Shown here: piece by piece, positions 1 through 7,248 of the stretch
Layout: every line of letters begins with the position of its first letter
Numbering within the stretch: position 1 is the first letter of the stretch
Assembly: GCF_003435375.1 (NCBI RefSeq)
Contig: NZ_QWGL01000014.1
Coordinates: 59,374 to 81,753, forward strand
DNA length: 22,380 nucleotides
Origin: Clostridium sp. AM34-11AC
GTDB lineage: Bacteria > Bacillota > Clostridia > Lachnospirales > Lachnospiraceae
Direction of reading: 5' to 3'
The notes under the pieces: generated by a model
What the model saw: the letters and a program-made list of their open reading frames with translations, nothing else
What the model was told of the DNA's origin: nothing
The model's database searches: none
Made by a program: the position numbers and the translations under genes

Positions 1-68
1 GATATGAAAGAACTTCATAATGTTCGGGCCAATGTGGAATACCTATTAGAGATTTCTTCCCCACCACA
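1..68 (+). repeat. Direct repeat A, relaxase 3' end (copy 1)
   Basis: These 68 bases match 4125-4192 with one difference (C at 42 against T at 4166). The window begins inside the repeat, so its true left extent is unknown. With repeat B it reconstructs the intact gene end. Confidence 0.95.
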
Positions 69-102
69 ACCGCAGCGCAGCACAGAAAAATCCCGTCAAT
101 AA
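1..102 (+). CDS. Relaxase (TraI/VirD2-like), C-terminal end only
   Basis: Frame 1 is open from the first base to TAA at 100-102 and gives 33 residues, starting DMKELHNVRANVEYLLEI and ending QPQRSTEKSRQ. The helical, charged tail resembles the C-terminus of Tn1549-type conjugative element relaxases, which nick oriT and pilot single-stranded DNA into the recipient. The catalytic N-terminal domain lies outside the window. The first 68 bases recur at 4125-4192 and the last 39 bases of this stretch recur at 10368-10406, so this is the undisrupted reference copy of a gene end that exists again, split, further right. The family assignment rests on similarity I recognise in the tail and in the longer copy at 3957, so it is fairly but not fully sure. 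Confidence 0.6.
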   Translation, partial: DMKELHNVRANVEYLLEISSPPQPQRSTEKSRQ

Positions 103-103
103 G
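65..103 (+). repeat. Direct repeat B, relaxase last codons (copy 1)
   Basis: These 39 bases are identical to 10368-10406. They encode QPQRSTEKSRQ and the stop. The repeat overlaps repeat A by the four bases CACA at 65-68. Confidence 0.95.
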
Positions 104-129
104 GTTTGCTAACTTGAATTCTATAGACC

Positions 130-158
130 TTGACTTTCCGGGACTTCTTAACTATAAT
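130..158 (+). promoter_or_regulatory. Sigma-A promoter of the thiamine operon
   Basis: TTGACT at 130-135 and TATAAT at 153-158 are separated by exactly 17 bases, directly upstream of the first TPP riboswitch. This is a near-consensus vegetative promoter and implies strong default transcription, controlled downstream by the riboswitches. Confidence 0.8.
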
Positions 159-166
159 AATACTCA

Positions 167-245
167 AGCAGGGGGACTACCTTGTAGTTGAGAAGGTTAA
201 AACCTGACCCTTTGAACCTGTTGGCTAATACCAACGCAGGGAGCT
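167..245 (+). promoter_or_regulatory. TPP riboswitch 1
   Basis: The THI-element hallmarks are all present. There is a small hairpin CTAC/GTAG, the pyrimidine-pocket sequence TTGAGA at 188-193, a hairpin AGGTT/AACCT, then GACCCTTTGAACCTG at 206-220, a TTGG/CCAA stem with the TAATA loop, and the closing CGCAGGGA near 235-242. Thiamine pyrophosphate binding is expected to favour the terminator that follows at 270-301, giving repression when thiamine is sufficient. Confidence 0.92.
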
Positions 246-269
246 AAAGAATACAGATTCGTATTTTTT

Positions 270-301
270 GGACATTCTCTGTTTTGGGAATGTCCTTTTT
301 A
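270..301 (+). terminator. Intrinsic terminator of riboswitch 1
   Basis: GGACATTC at 270-277 pairs with GAATGTCC at 288-295 and is followed by five T residues. Its position just after the aptamer fits a transcriptional OFF switch. Confidence 0.85.
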
Positions 302-326
302 ATTGAATAAGATATGATATGTGTTT

Positions 327-400
327 GCGAGGGAACTGAACAAGTTGAAAAAGGTAAGACCTGACCTCTGGACCTGTCGGCTAATACCGGCGTAGGGAAG
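327..400 (+). promoter_or_regulatory. TPP riboswitch 2 (divergent aptamer)
   Basis: A second THI element follows the first. It has an AGGT/ACCT hairpin, GACCTCTGGACCTG, a CGG/CCG stem with the TAATA loop and CGTAGGGAA. It differs from riboswitch 1 in the pocket, which reads TTGAAA instead of TTGAGA, and in having GGACCTG where GAACCTG is usual. It is followed by its own terminator. Two aptamers in series would sharpen or broaden the response; the departures could also mean weaker ligand binding. Confidence 0.85.
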
Positions 401-429
401 CAATTTCTTACGCTCGTATTGCGTCTGAA

Positions 430-466
430 AGAGCTTCTAATTGTTTTAGAGGCTCTATTTTTTTAT
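430..466 (+). terminator. Intrinsic terminator of riboswitch 2
   Basis: GAGCTTCTAA at 431-440 pairs with TTAGAGGCTC at 446-455 (one G-U pair) and is followed by a T-rich tract. It ends just before the ribosome binding site of tenA, so it controls entry into the operon. Confidence 0.82.
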
Positions 467-482
467 TTTAGGAGGAACAAAC

Positions 483-1157
483 ATGGCATTTATGAAAGAC
501 ATTTTAACCCGCAACATCCCCATTTGGGAAGAATGTGCAGCTACCCCATTTGTGCAGGAAGTGCAAACTGGAAAGCTACCTCTTGAAAAGTTCAAGAGAT
601 ATATGATTCAGGATAGTATCTATCTGAAAAACTATGCCCGTATATACGGCAAGGCAATTTTTCATGCTGATACATTAAGAGAAATTCAGCTTTACTATTC
701 CATGCTGAATTTTGTAAATGATACGGAATCAGAAGTGCGTCTGGATTATCTAAAGCAATTTTGCATGACGGATAATGATATTGAACTGATCGCTCCTCTG
801 CCTGAAAATCAAAATTACATTGATTTCATGTTTGAGATTGCGTCACATGGAAAGAATGAAGAAATTTTAATGGCGGTTCTTCCCTGTATGCTAAGTTACA
901 GCTATATATTCCGCAAATTGGCGGCTGTTCCTACAAGCAGACAGTCAAGATATTGGGACTTTATCAAAGATTATGCGGATGAACAATATGCAGAAAGCTG
1001 CAAAGAATGGTCTGCTTTTGCAGAGCATAAATGTGCCGGGTTATCAGTAGCAAATAAAAAGTATCTGGCTGATATTTTTGAAAAAGCAAGTTTGTTAGAG
1101 CTTGCTTTTTGGAAGATGGCCTATCGGAACGAGAGAATGGAGGAAAATGCAAAATGA
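483..1157 (+). CDS. tenA: TenA family thiaminase II / aminopyrimidine aminohydrolase
   Basis: This 224-residue protein has the usual TenA length. The active-site set of the Bacillus enzyme falls at matching positions: Asp44 and Tyr47 (in QDSIYLKNY), Cys135 and Tyr139 (in LPCMLSYSY) and Glu206. TenA hydrolyses aminomethyl-aminopyrimidine derived from degraded thiamine to HMP, the substrate of ThiD, so it is a cytoplasmic salvage enzyme. The start at 483 follows AGGAGGAA at 470-477 with good spacing. It is the first gene of the riboswitch-controlled operon and its TGA overlaps the thiD ATG. The specific activity (salvage rather than thiaminase) is inferred from the family and from the ThiD neighbour. 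Confidence 0.93.
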   Translation: MAFMKDILTRNIPIWEECAATPFVQEVQTGKLPLEKFKRYMIQDSIYLKNYARIYGKAIFHADTLREIQLYYSMLNFVNDTESEVRLDYLKQFCMTDNDIELIAPLPENQNYIDFMFEIASHGKNEEILMAVLPCMLSYSYIFRKLAAVPTSRQSRYWDFIKDYADEQYAESCKEWSAFAEHKCAGLSVANKKYLADIFEKASLLELAFWKMAYRNERMEENAK

Positions 1158-1957
1158 AAAAAGTATTGTCCATTGCCGGATCAGATTGCAGCGGAGGTGC
1201 AGGTATTCAGGCTGATTTGAAAACTTTTTCTGCTCACGGTGTATTTGGAATGAGTGTTATTGTTTCTGTTGTTGCAGAGAACACCAGCCGTGTTATCGAC
1301 ATCCAAGATATTACCCCGGATATGATTGAAAAACAGATTGACGCCGTATTTGAAGATATTGAAGTGGACGCAGTAAAAATCGGTATGCTTTCTACACCAG
1401 AATGTATGAAAGCGGTGGCAAAGAAACTATTACAATATAAGCCCCAAAATGTCGTAATCGACCCGGTTATGTATGCCAAAAATGGCTGCCCATTGATGAA
1501 TCCTACGGCGGTTTCCACCTTGATAGACACAGTAATTCCACTGGCCGATGTACTTACTCCGAATATTCCAGAGGCAGAGAAAATAGCAGATATGCAGATT
1601 TCCACAGTTTCAGATATGGAGGCTGCCGCAAGAAAAATATATGCCATGGGTTGTAAGGCGATTGTTGTCAAGGGTGGACATCATATAGGAAATGCTGTTG
1701 ATGTCCTATTTAATGGAGAAAATTTCTACCATTTTGAAACATCCCGCATTGATACGAAAAATACTCATGGGACAGGCTGTACCTTTTCTTCTGCAATCGC
1801 TTCCCAGCTTGCAAAGGGAAAAAGTGTTCCGCTTGCAGTCGAATCTGCAAAGGCTTATGTCACAATGGCAATCGAACACTCTCTTGCGATTGGAAAAGGC
1901 TGTGGCCCAACGCACCATTTCTACGAATTGTATCAGCATGGTTTATCTAAAGAATAG
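1154..1957 (+). CDS. thiD: HMP/HMP-phosphate kinase
   Basis: The 267-residue product is a ribokinase-fold pyrimidine kinase that phosphorylates HMP to HMP-P and then to HMP-PP for thiamine phosphate synthesis. Visible motifs are [17 protein letters not shown] at the N-terminus, [26 protein letters not shown], and the anion-hole/catalytic loop [14 protein letters not shown] near the C-terminus. I chose ATG 1154 because GGAGG lies at 1139-1143 and the start overlaps the tenA stop as ATGA, indicating translational coupling; the in-frame start at 1109 would sit deep inside tenA. Length and motifs are ordinary for ThiD. Confidence 0.94.
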   Translation: MKKVLSIAGSDCSGGAGIQADLKTFSAHGVFGMSVIVSVVAENTSRVIDIQDITPDMIEKQIDAVFEDIEVDAVKIGMLSTPECMKAVAKKLLQYKPQNVVIDPVMYAKNGCPLMNPTAVSTLIDTVIPLADVLTPNIPEAEKIADMQISTVSDMEAAARKIYAMGCKAIVVKGGHHIGNAVDVLFNGENFYHFETSRIDTKNTHGTGCTFSSAIASQLAKGKSVPLAVESAKAYVTMAIEHSLAIGKGCGPTHHFYELYQHGLSKE

Positions 1958-1968
1958 GCAGGTGCAAA

Positions 1969-2610
1969 ATGAACTTTGATTATACACTTTATCTTGTTAC
2001 TGATCGTCAACTAATGAGCTGCGATAGCCTGACAGAAGCGGTAGAACAGGCAATTTTAGGAGGCTGCACAATGATACAACTCCGAGAAAAAGAATTGTCC
2101 TCATTAGAATTTTACAATCAGGCTGTTGCCGTGAAACAGGTTACGGATAAATACCATATTCCCCTTATCATAAACGACCGGATAGATATTGCAATGGCTG
2201 TGCAGGCTACGGGGGTACATATTGGACAGCATGATTTACCTGCGGCTGCCGTCCGCAAAGTAATTGGGGAAAATATGCTGTTGGGAGTATCTGCATCTTC
2301 CATTGCAGAAGCAATACAGGCACAACAGGATGGTGCAGATTATTTGGGAGTTGGCGCAATGTTCCCTACTGGAACTAAAACCGACGCTGATTCTGTATCA
2401 ATGGAGGAATTACAGAAAATCCGCACAGCCGTTTCTTTGCCGATCGTTGTTATTGGCGGTATCAATAAAGGAAATACAGGGCGTTTCAAGCCCATGGGAA
2501 TTGACGGGCTGGCTGTTGTATCTGCCATCATAGCGCAGTCCGATATAAAAGCTGCTGCTGCGGAACTGAAAGATTTATTTTGCGGAAAGGAAAAGAAACA
2601 TGGATTTTAA
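1969..2610 (+). CDS. thiE: Thiamine phosphate synthase
   Basis: A 213-residue TIM-barrel protein that joins HMP-PP with thiazole phosphate (HET-P) to give thiamine phosphate. Recognisable elements are YLVTDRQ at the start, the diphosphate-binding [25 protein letters not shown], the GVSASS loop, [14 protein letters not shown] and the phosphate-binding VIGGIN. It starts 11 bases after the thiD stop. No HET-P source (thiM, thiG, thiS) is in the window, so thiazole must come from the host genome or elsewhere on the element. Its last 11 bases overlap the next gene. Confidence 0.94.
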   Translation: MNFDYTLYLVTDRQLMSCDSLTEAVEQAILGGCTMIQLREKELSSLEFYNQAVAVKQVTDKYHIPLIINDRIDIAMAVQATGVHIGQHDLPAAAVRKVIGENMLLGVSASSIAEAIQAQQDGADYLGVGAMFPTGTKTDADSVSMEELQKIRTAVSLPIVVIGGINKGNTGRFKPMGIDGLAVVSAIIAQSDIKAAAAELKDLFCGKEKKHGF

Positions 2611-3256
2611 TGCGGCAATCTTTGATTTAGATGGAACAATTCTGGATTCAATGGATGTATGGGAGCATATAGATATTCAGTTTTTGAAAAAGAGAAATCT
2701 TCCTGTCCCGGAAAATTATGTAACTGAAATATGTGCAAGGAGTTTTGAGGAAGCCGCACAATATACCATTGATCTTTTTGGATTGCAGGAAACGGTAGAG
2801 GGAATTATTGAGGAATGGAATAATATGGCGGTCGAGGAATACAGTAACCATGTCGGTCTGCTGCCCCATGCCCTTGATTATCTTCTGCGCTTAAAAGAAC
2901 ATGGAATAAAACTTGCAGTTGCTACGGGGTTGCCGGAAAAGCTCTATATTCCATGCTTAAAGAACAATTCTATTTTAGAATTATTTGACGCTCTATGTTC
3001 AACAGATGAGGTTCAGCGGGGAAAAGAATATTCGGATGTCTTTGAATTGGCCGCAAGAAAATTAGGGGTTGCACCTGAACACTGTATTGTGTTTGATGAT
3101 GTGCTTCCAGCAATTAAAAGCGCAAAGGCAGCCCGTATGTTAGCAGGCGGGATTTATGATAAGTATTCCGCAGATCAGCGTACAGAAATAGAAAGGATTG
3201 CGGATATTTACTTACTTGATTTTCGGCAAGCACCGATCCCACACAAAGAGGTATGA
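2600..3256 (+). CDS. HAD-superfamily hydrolase, probable thiamine-phosphate-related phosphatase
   Basis: This 218-residue HAD phosphatase has motif [11 protein letters not shown] with nucleophile Asp9 and acid/base Asp11, a helical cap (about residues 18-80), motif II around VATGLP, and motif [11 protein letters not shown]. It fits the beta-phosphoglucomutase/YqaB-like branch. The start overlaps thiE by 11 bases, and AGGAAAAG at 2587-2594 supplies a binding site. Placement inside a TPP-riboswitch operon suggests it dephosphorylates a thiamine intermediate such as thiamine monophosphate or a pyrimidine phosphate. The fold is secure; the substrate is an inference from context only. Confidence 0.85.
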   Translation: MDFNAAIFDLDGTILDSMDVWEHIDIQFLKKRNLPVPENYVTEICARSFEEAAQYTIDLFGLQETVEGIIEEWNNMAVEEYSNHVGLLPHALDYLLRLKEHGIKLAVATGLPEKLYIPCLKNNSILELFDALCSTDEVQRGKEYSDVFELAARKLGVAPEHCIVFDDVLPAIKSAKAARMLAGGIYDKYSADQRTEIERIADIYLLDFRQAPIPHKEV

Positions 3257-3744
3257 AAATGGAAAAATGGGATTTATATAATGCAAAACGGGAAAAGTCT
3301 GGAATAACAGTGTGCCGTGGAGAAATCATACCCAAAGGGCTGTATCATTTATCTGTGAGTGTATGGATCGTCAACCAGCAGGGGCAGTATCTTTTATCAC
3401 AGCGGCATCCGAAAAAGCAATACCCTCTTTATTGGGAATGTACGGGTGGTTCTGTACTTTCCGGGGAAACCAGTTTACAAGGAGCAATCCGAGAGGTAAA
3501 AGAAGAATTAGGAATACTGCTTACTCCCGGAAGTGAAAAATTGATTTATCAGAGCAGACGGGAAAATGTGCAGGATTTTTACGATGTTTGGCTATTTCAT
3601 AAGGATATAAAGATTGAAGAAATGCGTTTACAGGAAACAGAAGTTGTGGATGTTCAATGGGTAAATCCAGATAAGTTATTTGAGATGTTTCGCCTGAAAC
3701 ATCTGCACCCTCTAATTACCTATGTAGATCAGCTAATAGGCTGA
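3253..3744 (+). CDS. Nudix hydrolase
   Basis: The 163-residue product carries a complete Nudix box, GSVLSGE followed after seven residues by REVKEELGI, matching GX5EX7REUXEEXGU. The N-terminal strand block HLSVSVWIVNQQGQYLLSQR is typical of the fold. The gene overlaps the HAD gene by four bases (ATGA), so it is co-translated as the last gene of the thiamine operon. Nudix enzymes cleave nucleoside- or coenzyme-diphosphates. In this setting a role in hydrolysing damaged thiamine or pyrimidine diphosphates, or TPP itself, is plausible, but the sequence does not show it. Confidence 0.88.
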   Translation: MKMEKWDLYNAKREKSGITVCRGEIIPKGLYHLSVSVWIVNQQGQYLLSQRHPKKQYPLYWECTGGSVLSGETSLQGAIREVKEELGILLTPGSEKLIYQSRRENVQDFYDVWLFHKDIKIEEMRLQETEVVDVQWVNPDKLFEMFRLKHLHPLITYVDQLIG

Positions 3745-3746
3745 AA

Positions 3747-3799
3747 AAGCGCCGGGCGCAGAGGTATCAAAGCCTCTGCATCTGGCGCTTCTTTTTTGT
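3747..3799 (+). terminator. Terminator of the thiamine operon
   Basis: An 18-base arm at 3747-3764 pairs with 3773-3790 with two wobble or mismatched positions, and is followed by CTTTTTT. It begins three bases after the Nudix stop codon, closing the operon. Confidence 0.9.
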
Positions 3800-3808
3800 C
3801 CTTTTTCC

Positions 3809-3915
3809 CGCATTTAGAACCCCGTTTTGCGGGGAACAGGATAACTTTATCCACCTGCCTGCCGGCCATGCGGAAAAACCCTTGATTTCCGTGGACTTTT
3901 AACGCCCTAAATGCG
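3809..3915. other. 107-base element bounded by 9-bp inverted repeats, with internal hairpins
   Basis: CGCATTTAG at 3809-3817 and CTAAATGCG at 3907-3915 are perfect inverted repeats. Between them lie three further hairpins: CCCCG/CGGGG (3820-3834), GGATAA/TTATCC (about 3839-3852) and CGGAAA/TTTCCG (about 3871-3891). Together they can form a multibranched fold. A reading frame also crosses it, ending GHAEKPLISVDF with TAA at 3900-3902, so it could instead be the 3' remnant of a gene. I recognise neither an RNA family nor a protein. Confidence 0.4.
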
Positions 3916-3956
3916 TAGACAGGAGGTATCTTTTCCGCTGGCGCTCAGCCTTTTAA

Positions 3957-4192
3957 TTCCGTGTTGCACATGAGGCGGAAATCTTACTGCACCAGACAGC
4001 GAAGAATCATTTTGACGAACTGGGAATCAAAAAGCTCCCCTCTGTCAAATCTCTCCGAGAGGAATACACCGATCTTCTGGAACAAAAACGGAAAGCCTAT
4101 TCTGCCTATAAGCAGGCCAAAAATGATATGAAAGAACTTCATAATGTTCGGGCCAATGTGGAATATCTATTAGAGATTTCTTCCCCACCACA
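3957..4192 (+). pseudogene. Relaxase C-terminal fragment, left half of a split copy
   Basis: An open frame, preceded by TAA at 3954-3956 and without a start codon of its own, encodes about 78 relaxase-like residues, including AEILLHQTAKNHFDELGIKK and LPSVKSLREEY, ending YLLEISSPP. The last 68 bases repeat 1-68. After 4192 the match to the intact copy stops and the frame runs out as HGGCR at TAA 4206-4208. The missing last codons (QPQRSTEKSRQ) occur at 10368-10405, fused to another gene. The simplest reading is a second relaxase 3' end interrupted by the segment 4193-10367. Confidence 0.75.
4125..4192 (+). repeat. Direct repeat A, relaxase 3' end (copy 2)
   Basis: 67 of 68 bases match 1-68. 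The copy ends in CACA at 4189-4192, the same tetranucleotide that begins repeat B at 10368. Confidence 0.95.
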
Positions 4193-4281
4193 TGGAGGTT
4201 GTAGATAACGCAAGTGATGAAAACAACGAAAATACAAGGAGAAAGGCAACTGTTGTACCTATTAAAATAGAATATGTGTGA
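4192..4281 (+). CDS. Short ORF or 3' remnant of an unidentified element gene
   Basis: ATG 4192 opens a 29-residue frame beginning MEVVDNASDENN and ending VVPIKIEYV. The start codon is created at the breakpoint and GGAGG lies after it, not before it, so it is more likely the tail of a gene whose 5' part was lost than an independent gene. It precedes the SpaA-like gene. I recognise no family. Confidence 0.3.
   Translation: MEVVDNASDENNENTRRKATVVPIKIEYV
4199..4214 (+). repeat. Inverted repeat just inside the left end of the 6.2 kb segment
   Basis: TTGTAGATAACGCAAG here and TTGTAGTTTACGCAAG on the opposite strand at 10348-10363 agree at 14 of 16 positions. It lies six bases inside the left breakpoint. 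Confidence 0.55.
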
Positions 4282-4303
4282 GAGGACAAGCCTTTCAATA
4301 ATG

Positions 4304-4332
4304 TAGACGTTCAGAAATGAGCGTCTATTTTT
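4304..4332 (+). terminator. Weak hairpin with T tract upstream of the SpaA-like gene
   Basis: TAGACG at 4304-4309 pairs with CGTCTA at 4322-4327, followed by TTTTTATA. It is a short terminator, probably of the gene represented by the fragment ending at 4281. Confidence 0.45.
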
Positions 4333-4362
4333 ATACCCAAAATGAAAGGAGCATTAGATTTT

Positions 4363-6015
4363 ATGAAAAAGATGTTAAAACGATTGTGTACGGGCTTCTT
4401 AGCTCTTGCAACTGTCGTTACTGCTTTACCGACTACACCCGTCCATGCAGAAAGTAAGCAATACTGGACGGAAAGTGCAGAGCGTGTCGGTATCATTGAA
4501 AAAGTAATGAATGACGGTTCTATCGGTTCGACATTCAATGAGGGCTATATGAAAGTCGAGGGCGAAACTGCCTATTGTATCGACATCAATACAGATTTTA
4601 AGAATGGTTACAAGACCAGAGCTGACGCAAGCTCACGTATGAGTGCCGACCAGATTTCAGATGTGGCGTTATCCTTAGAGTATGTCAAACAGTATGGCGA
4701 AACTCACAAGGAATTGAACTACAAGCAAGTCTATCTGTTGGAACAATGTGTGGTCTGGCAGAGATTGAGCGTACATCTTGGCTGGCAGTGCGACAACGTG
4801 CGAGCTTCTTATGATGAAATTCCAAAAGCTACGCAGGACGAAGTTTTCTCTGGTGCAAGAGCCTTTGTCAAAGAGAATAAAGGACGCTATGAATGTGGCG
4901 GTTATATCTACTCTGGCGAAGGGCAGGAATTGGGACAATTCTGGGCGAAACTCAATGTTGGAAATGCGAAACTTCAAAAGACTTCCAGTAATACCAGCAT
5001 TACAGACGGTAACGGGAATTACTCTATCGCTGGTGCGACATACGGTGTCTTTGCTGATAAGGACTGCACGAAACAGCTTGCCACCCTTACGACTGATGAA
5101 AACGGAAATACAGATGTCGTAGAGGTAAAGGCTGACACAGTCTATATCAAGGAATTATCCGCACCAGCAGGATATAAGGTTGATACAAATATATATTCCT
5201 TAAAGGTTGAAGCTGGAAAGACAGCGACCTTGAACGTATCAGATACACCAAAGGTAACAGACACTTTGATTGAACTCTTCAAGATTGATATGGAAACACA
5301 GAAAGACAATCCGCAGGGGAACGCTTCTTTAGCAGGTGCGGAATTTACATGGAAGTATTATACTGGCTTCTACAATAAAGACAATCTCCCTGCCGAAGCT
5401 ACAAGAACATGGGTTACAAAGACAATCGCCGAAACAGACAGCGACGGTACAATCCATTATGTTACAAAATTAGCGGACACATACAAAGTATCTGGCGACA
5501 GTTTCTATATGCAGGACGGCAAGGCAGTTCTTCCACTTGGAACACTAACCGTAGAAGAAACAAAAGCTCCAAACGGTTACTTGCTGGACGGTGCATATAT
5601 GCAGGCTGGCGATAAGTCCGAACAGATTAAGGGCTTATACCTTACACAAATTACAGAGGACGGCGACCTTGCCGTACTTACTGGAAGTAACCAGTTTTCC
5701 GTATCAGACAAGGTTATCCGTGGCGGTGTCAAAATTCAGAAACGAGATTTAGAAACGGGCGATACAAAGCCACAAGGAAGTGCTACTTTGAAAGATACTG
5801 CCTTTGACATCATTTCCTTAAATGATAATGCGGTATTGGTTGAGGGCAAGTTATACAAGAAAAATGAAGTGGTAAAGATAATTCGTACCGATATTGAGGG
5901 TATCGCTTCTACTTCTGCTGACCTCTTACCTTATGGAAAATTCCGTATGAACAATGAAAAAAGCAGAAACGCAGGAACAGGAATTTTTAGAAGTTTGTTC
6001 TTCTTACGACCATGA
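4363..6015 (+). pseudogene. SpaA-like (Cna B-type) surface protein of conjugative elements, 3' truncated
   Basis: The N-terminus, MKKMLKRLCTGFLALATVV followed by PVHAES, is a classical signal peptide with an Ala-x-Ala-like site near residue 30. The body has a Cys-containing thioester-like N-terminal region and then repeated prealbumin/Cna B folds (blocks near SAPAGYKVD and EETKAPNGYLLDG, and a third ending LLPYGKFR). Such adhesins are carried by Tn916/Tn1549-like elements of Firmicutes and are normally about 900 residues or more, ending in a sortase motif and membrane anchor. Here homology stops after LLPYGKFRM and the frame continues into out-of-frame sequence of the next gene, ending without LPxTG or anchor. 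Surface attachment is therefore not expected. I prefer ATG 4363 over ATG 4342, which lies upstream of AAAGGAG. Confidence 0.8.
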
Positions 6016-6307
6016 CCTTTTAACTGGAAAAAAAGAAATGACATTGAAAGACTATGAACGAATTACTTATTTAGTTAGTTCTCTTGGGTATAGTCAATAT
6101 CTTCAATTCCTTATTGGAAAATATATGGACTTAGCACAAGCTGACGAAGAACGAGAAGAAAGAGAACATGAAATATATTTGGAATATCCAGAGTATTATG
6201 AGGACGAGGGAATTTTAGAAGAAGAAGAAAAATGGCTGGAAGAATTTTTAAATCAACTTCCAGAGAAGAAAAGAGAATATTTTGAAAAACTTATAAAAGA
6301 GAGTTAA
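5954..6307 (+). CDS. Hypothetical acidic protein
   Basis: A 117-residue, strongly acidic protein starting MKKAETQEQEFLEVC. It has a predicted helical N-terminal half (DYERITYLVSSLGYSQYLQF) and a Glu-rich C-terminal half (EEREEREHEIYLEY). It overlaps the SpaA-like pseudogene's tail in another frame, so its own promoter and ribosome binding site have probably been lost or replaced at the fusion point; no good Shine-Dalgarno precedes ATG 5954 or ATG 5947. It is convergent with the histidine kinase gene. I do not recognise a family; similar small acidic proteins accompany cargo modules, but no function can be given. Confidence 0.6.
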   Translation: MKKAETQEQEFLEVCSSYDHDLLTGKKEMTLKDYERITYLVSSLGYSQYLQFLIGKYMDLAQADEEREEREHEIYLEYPEYYEDEGILEEEEKWLEEFLNQLPEKKREYFEKLIKES

Positions 6308-6315
6308 AGCTACTA

Positions 6316-6358
6316 AAAAAGTTACTGTATTCAGATGTTCTGATCACAGTAACTTTTT
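6316..6358. terminator. Bidirectional terminator between convergent genes
   Basis: AAAAAGTTACTGT at 6316-6328 and ACAGTAACTTTTT at 6346-6358 are perfect 13-bp inverted repeats with A and T tracts on both sides. They serve the hypothetical gene on the + strand and the histidine kinase on the - strand, whose stop codon is at 6344-6346. Confidence 0.92.
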
Positions 6359-7222
6359 ATCATTATACAAGGGAAAACAAATGCTAATAGACAAAATATT
6401 TTTTTCGTAACTTACATTTTCAATTTTACCGTCAATCTTTTTCAGCAATTCCTTTACAATATACAAGCCCAGACCAGAACTTCCTTTGGTGCGTGATTTA
6501 TCAACAGTATAAAACTTGTTAAATAATAAGTTTACATCAATATCATCAAGGGATTTTGTTGAATTTTTAATTGTGAACACTCCTTTTTGATTGATAGAAA
6601 CTTCAATGTAATTATCTGAATAACGAAGTGCATTTACAATTAAATTTTCAATAATTCGTTTACAGATAAGGTTATTTCCGTATATCCATACAGGAGTATT
6701 TTCTGTTTGAATGGTTGGTTGGATTTCTCCAAATTCATAATACTTTTCAATTAAGCAATCTGTAACAATTCTATTTATGTCAACACGCTCACATTCAACA
6801 TCAACTTGCTCATTTTCTATCACAGATAAATCATAAAACTCTTGTACTAAATCCGTGAGATAATCTGTTTTTGCCTTAATGATTTTAATGCATTGTCCTT
6901 GTTCCTGTTTATCTTCACATTCTTGCAGAAGTGTTAAATAGCCTTGTATAGATGTCAAAGGTGTTCTTAAATCGTGGCTTATATTAGATATAGACTGTTT
7001 TAACTGTTCTTCTTCCTGCTTAATTTGAACCTGTAATTTTTTATGTAGATTATCTTTTTGATTGATTGCATAAGCTAATTCTTCAATGTCCCTATTTGAT
7101 AAAGATACTCGTATTTTCCGTTGTTGCTTTATTTGCTTATTTATGTTGCGAATTGTTCTGATAATAGAGAATAAGGAAAATGCTAATATGAAAATAAAGC
7201 AAATCAATAAGAAATATAACAT
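6344..7222 (-). CDS. Sensor histidine kinase with a minimal sensor region
   Basis: A 292-residue kinase with one clear membrane helix at residues 2-21 and essentially no extracellular loop. A coiled linker (about 30-77) follows, then the H-box ISHDLRTPLTSIQGY with phospho-accepting His83, the N-box ENLIVNALRYSDN, and the G-box SRTKGSSGLGLYIVKEL. It should phosphorylate the response regulator encoded at 9036-9701. It is the last gene of the minus-strand operon, 26 bases after the permease, with AAAGGGGA before its ATG. The lack of a sensor domain is typical of kinases that read the activity of a partner ABC transporter or the membrane itself; the stimulus is not known here. Confidence 0.9.
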   Translation of the reverse strand: MLYFLLICFIFILAFSLFSIIRTIRNINKQIKQQRKIRVSLSNRDIEELAYAINQKDNLHKKLQVQIKQEEEQLKQSISNISHDLRTPLTSIQGYLTLLQECEDKQEQGQCIKIIKAKTDYLTDLVQEFYDLSVIENEQVDVECERVDINRIVTDCLIEKYYEFGEIQPTIQTENTPVWIYGNNLICKRIIENLIVNALRYSDNYIEVSINQKGVFTIKNSTKSLDDIDVNLLFNKFYTVDKSRTKGSSGLGLYIVKELLKKIDGKIENVSYEKNILSISICFPLYNDKKLL

Positions 7223-7248
7223 ATTCGCATTTCCCCTTTCTGTTATGA

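Noticed and set aside
1234..1671. Long antisense ORF opposite thiD
   Set aside because: It lies fully within a well-supported gene, has no ribosome binding site and its composition is that of a reverse-complement shadow.
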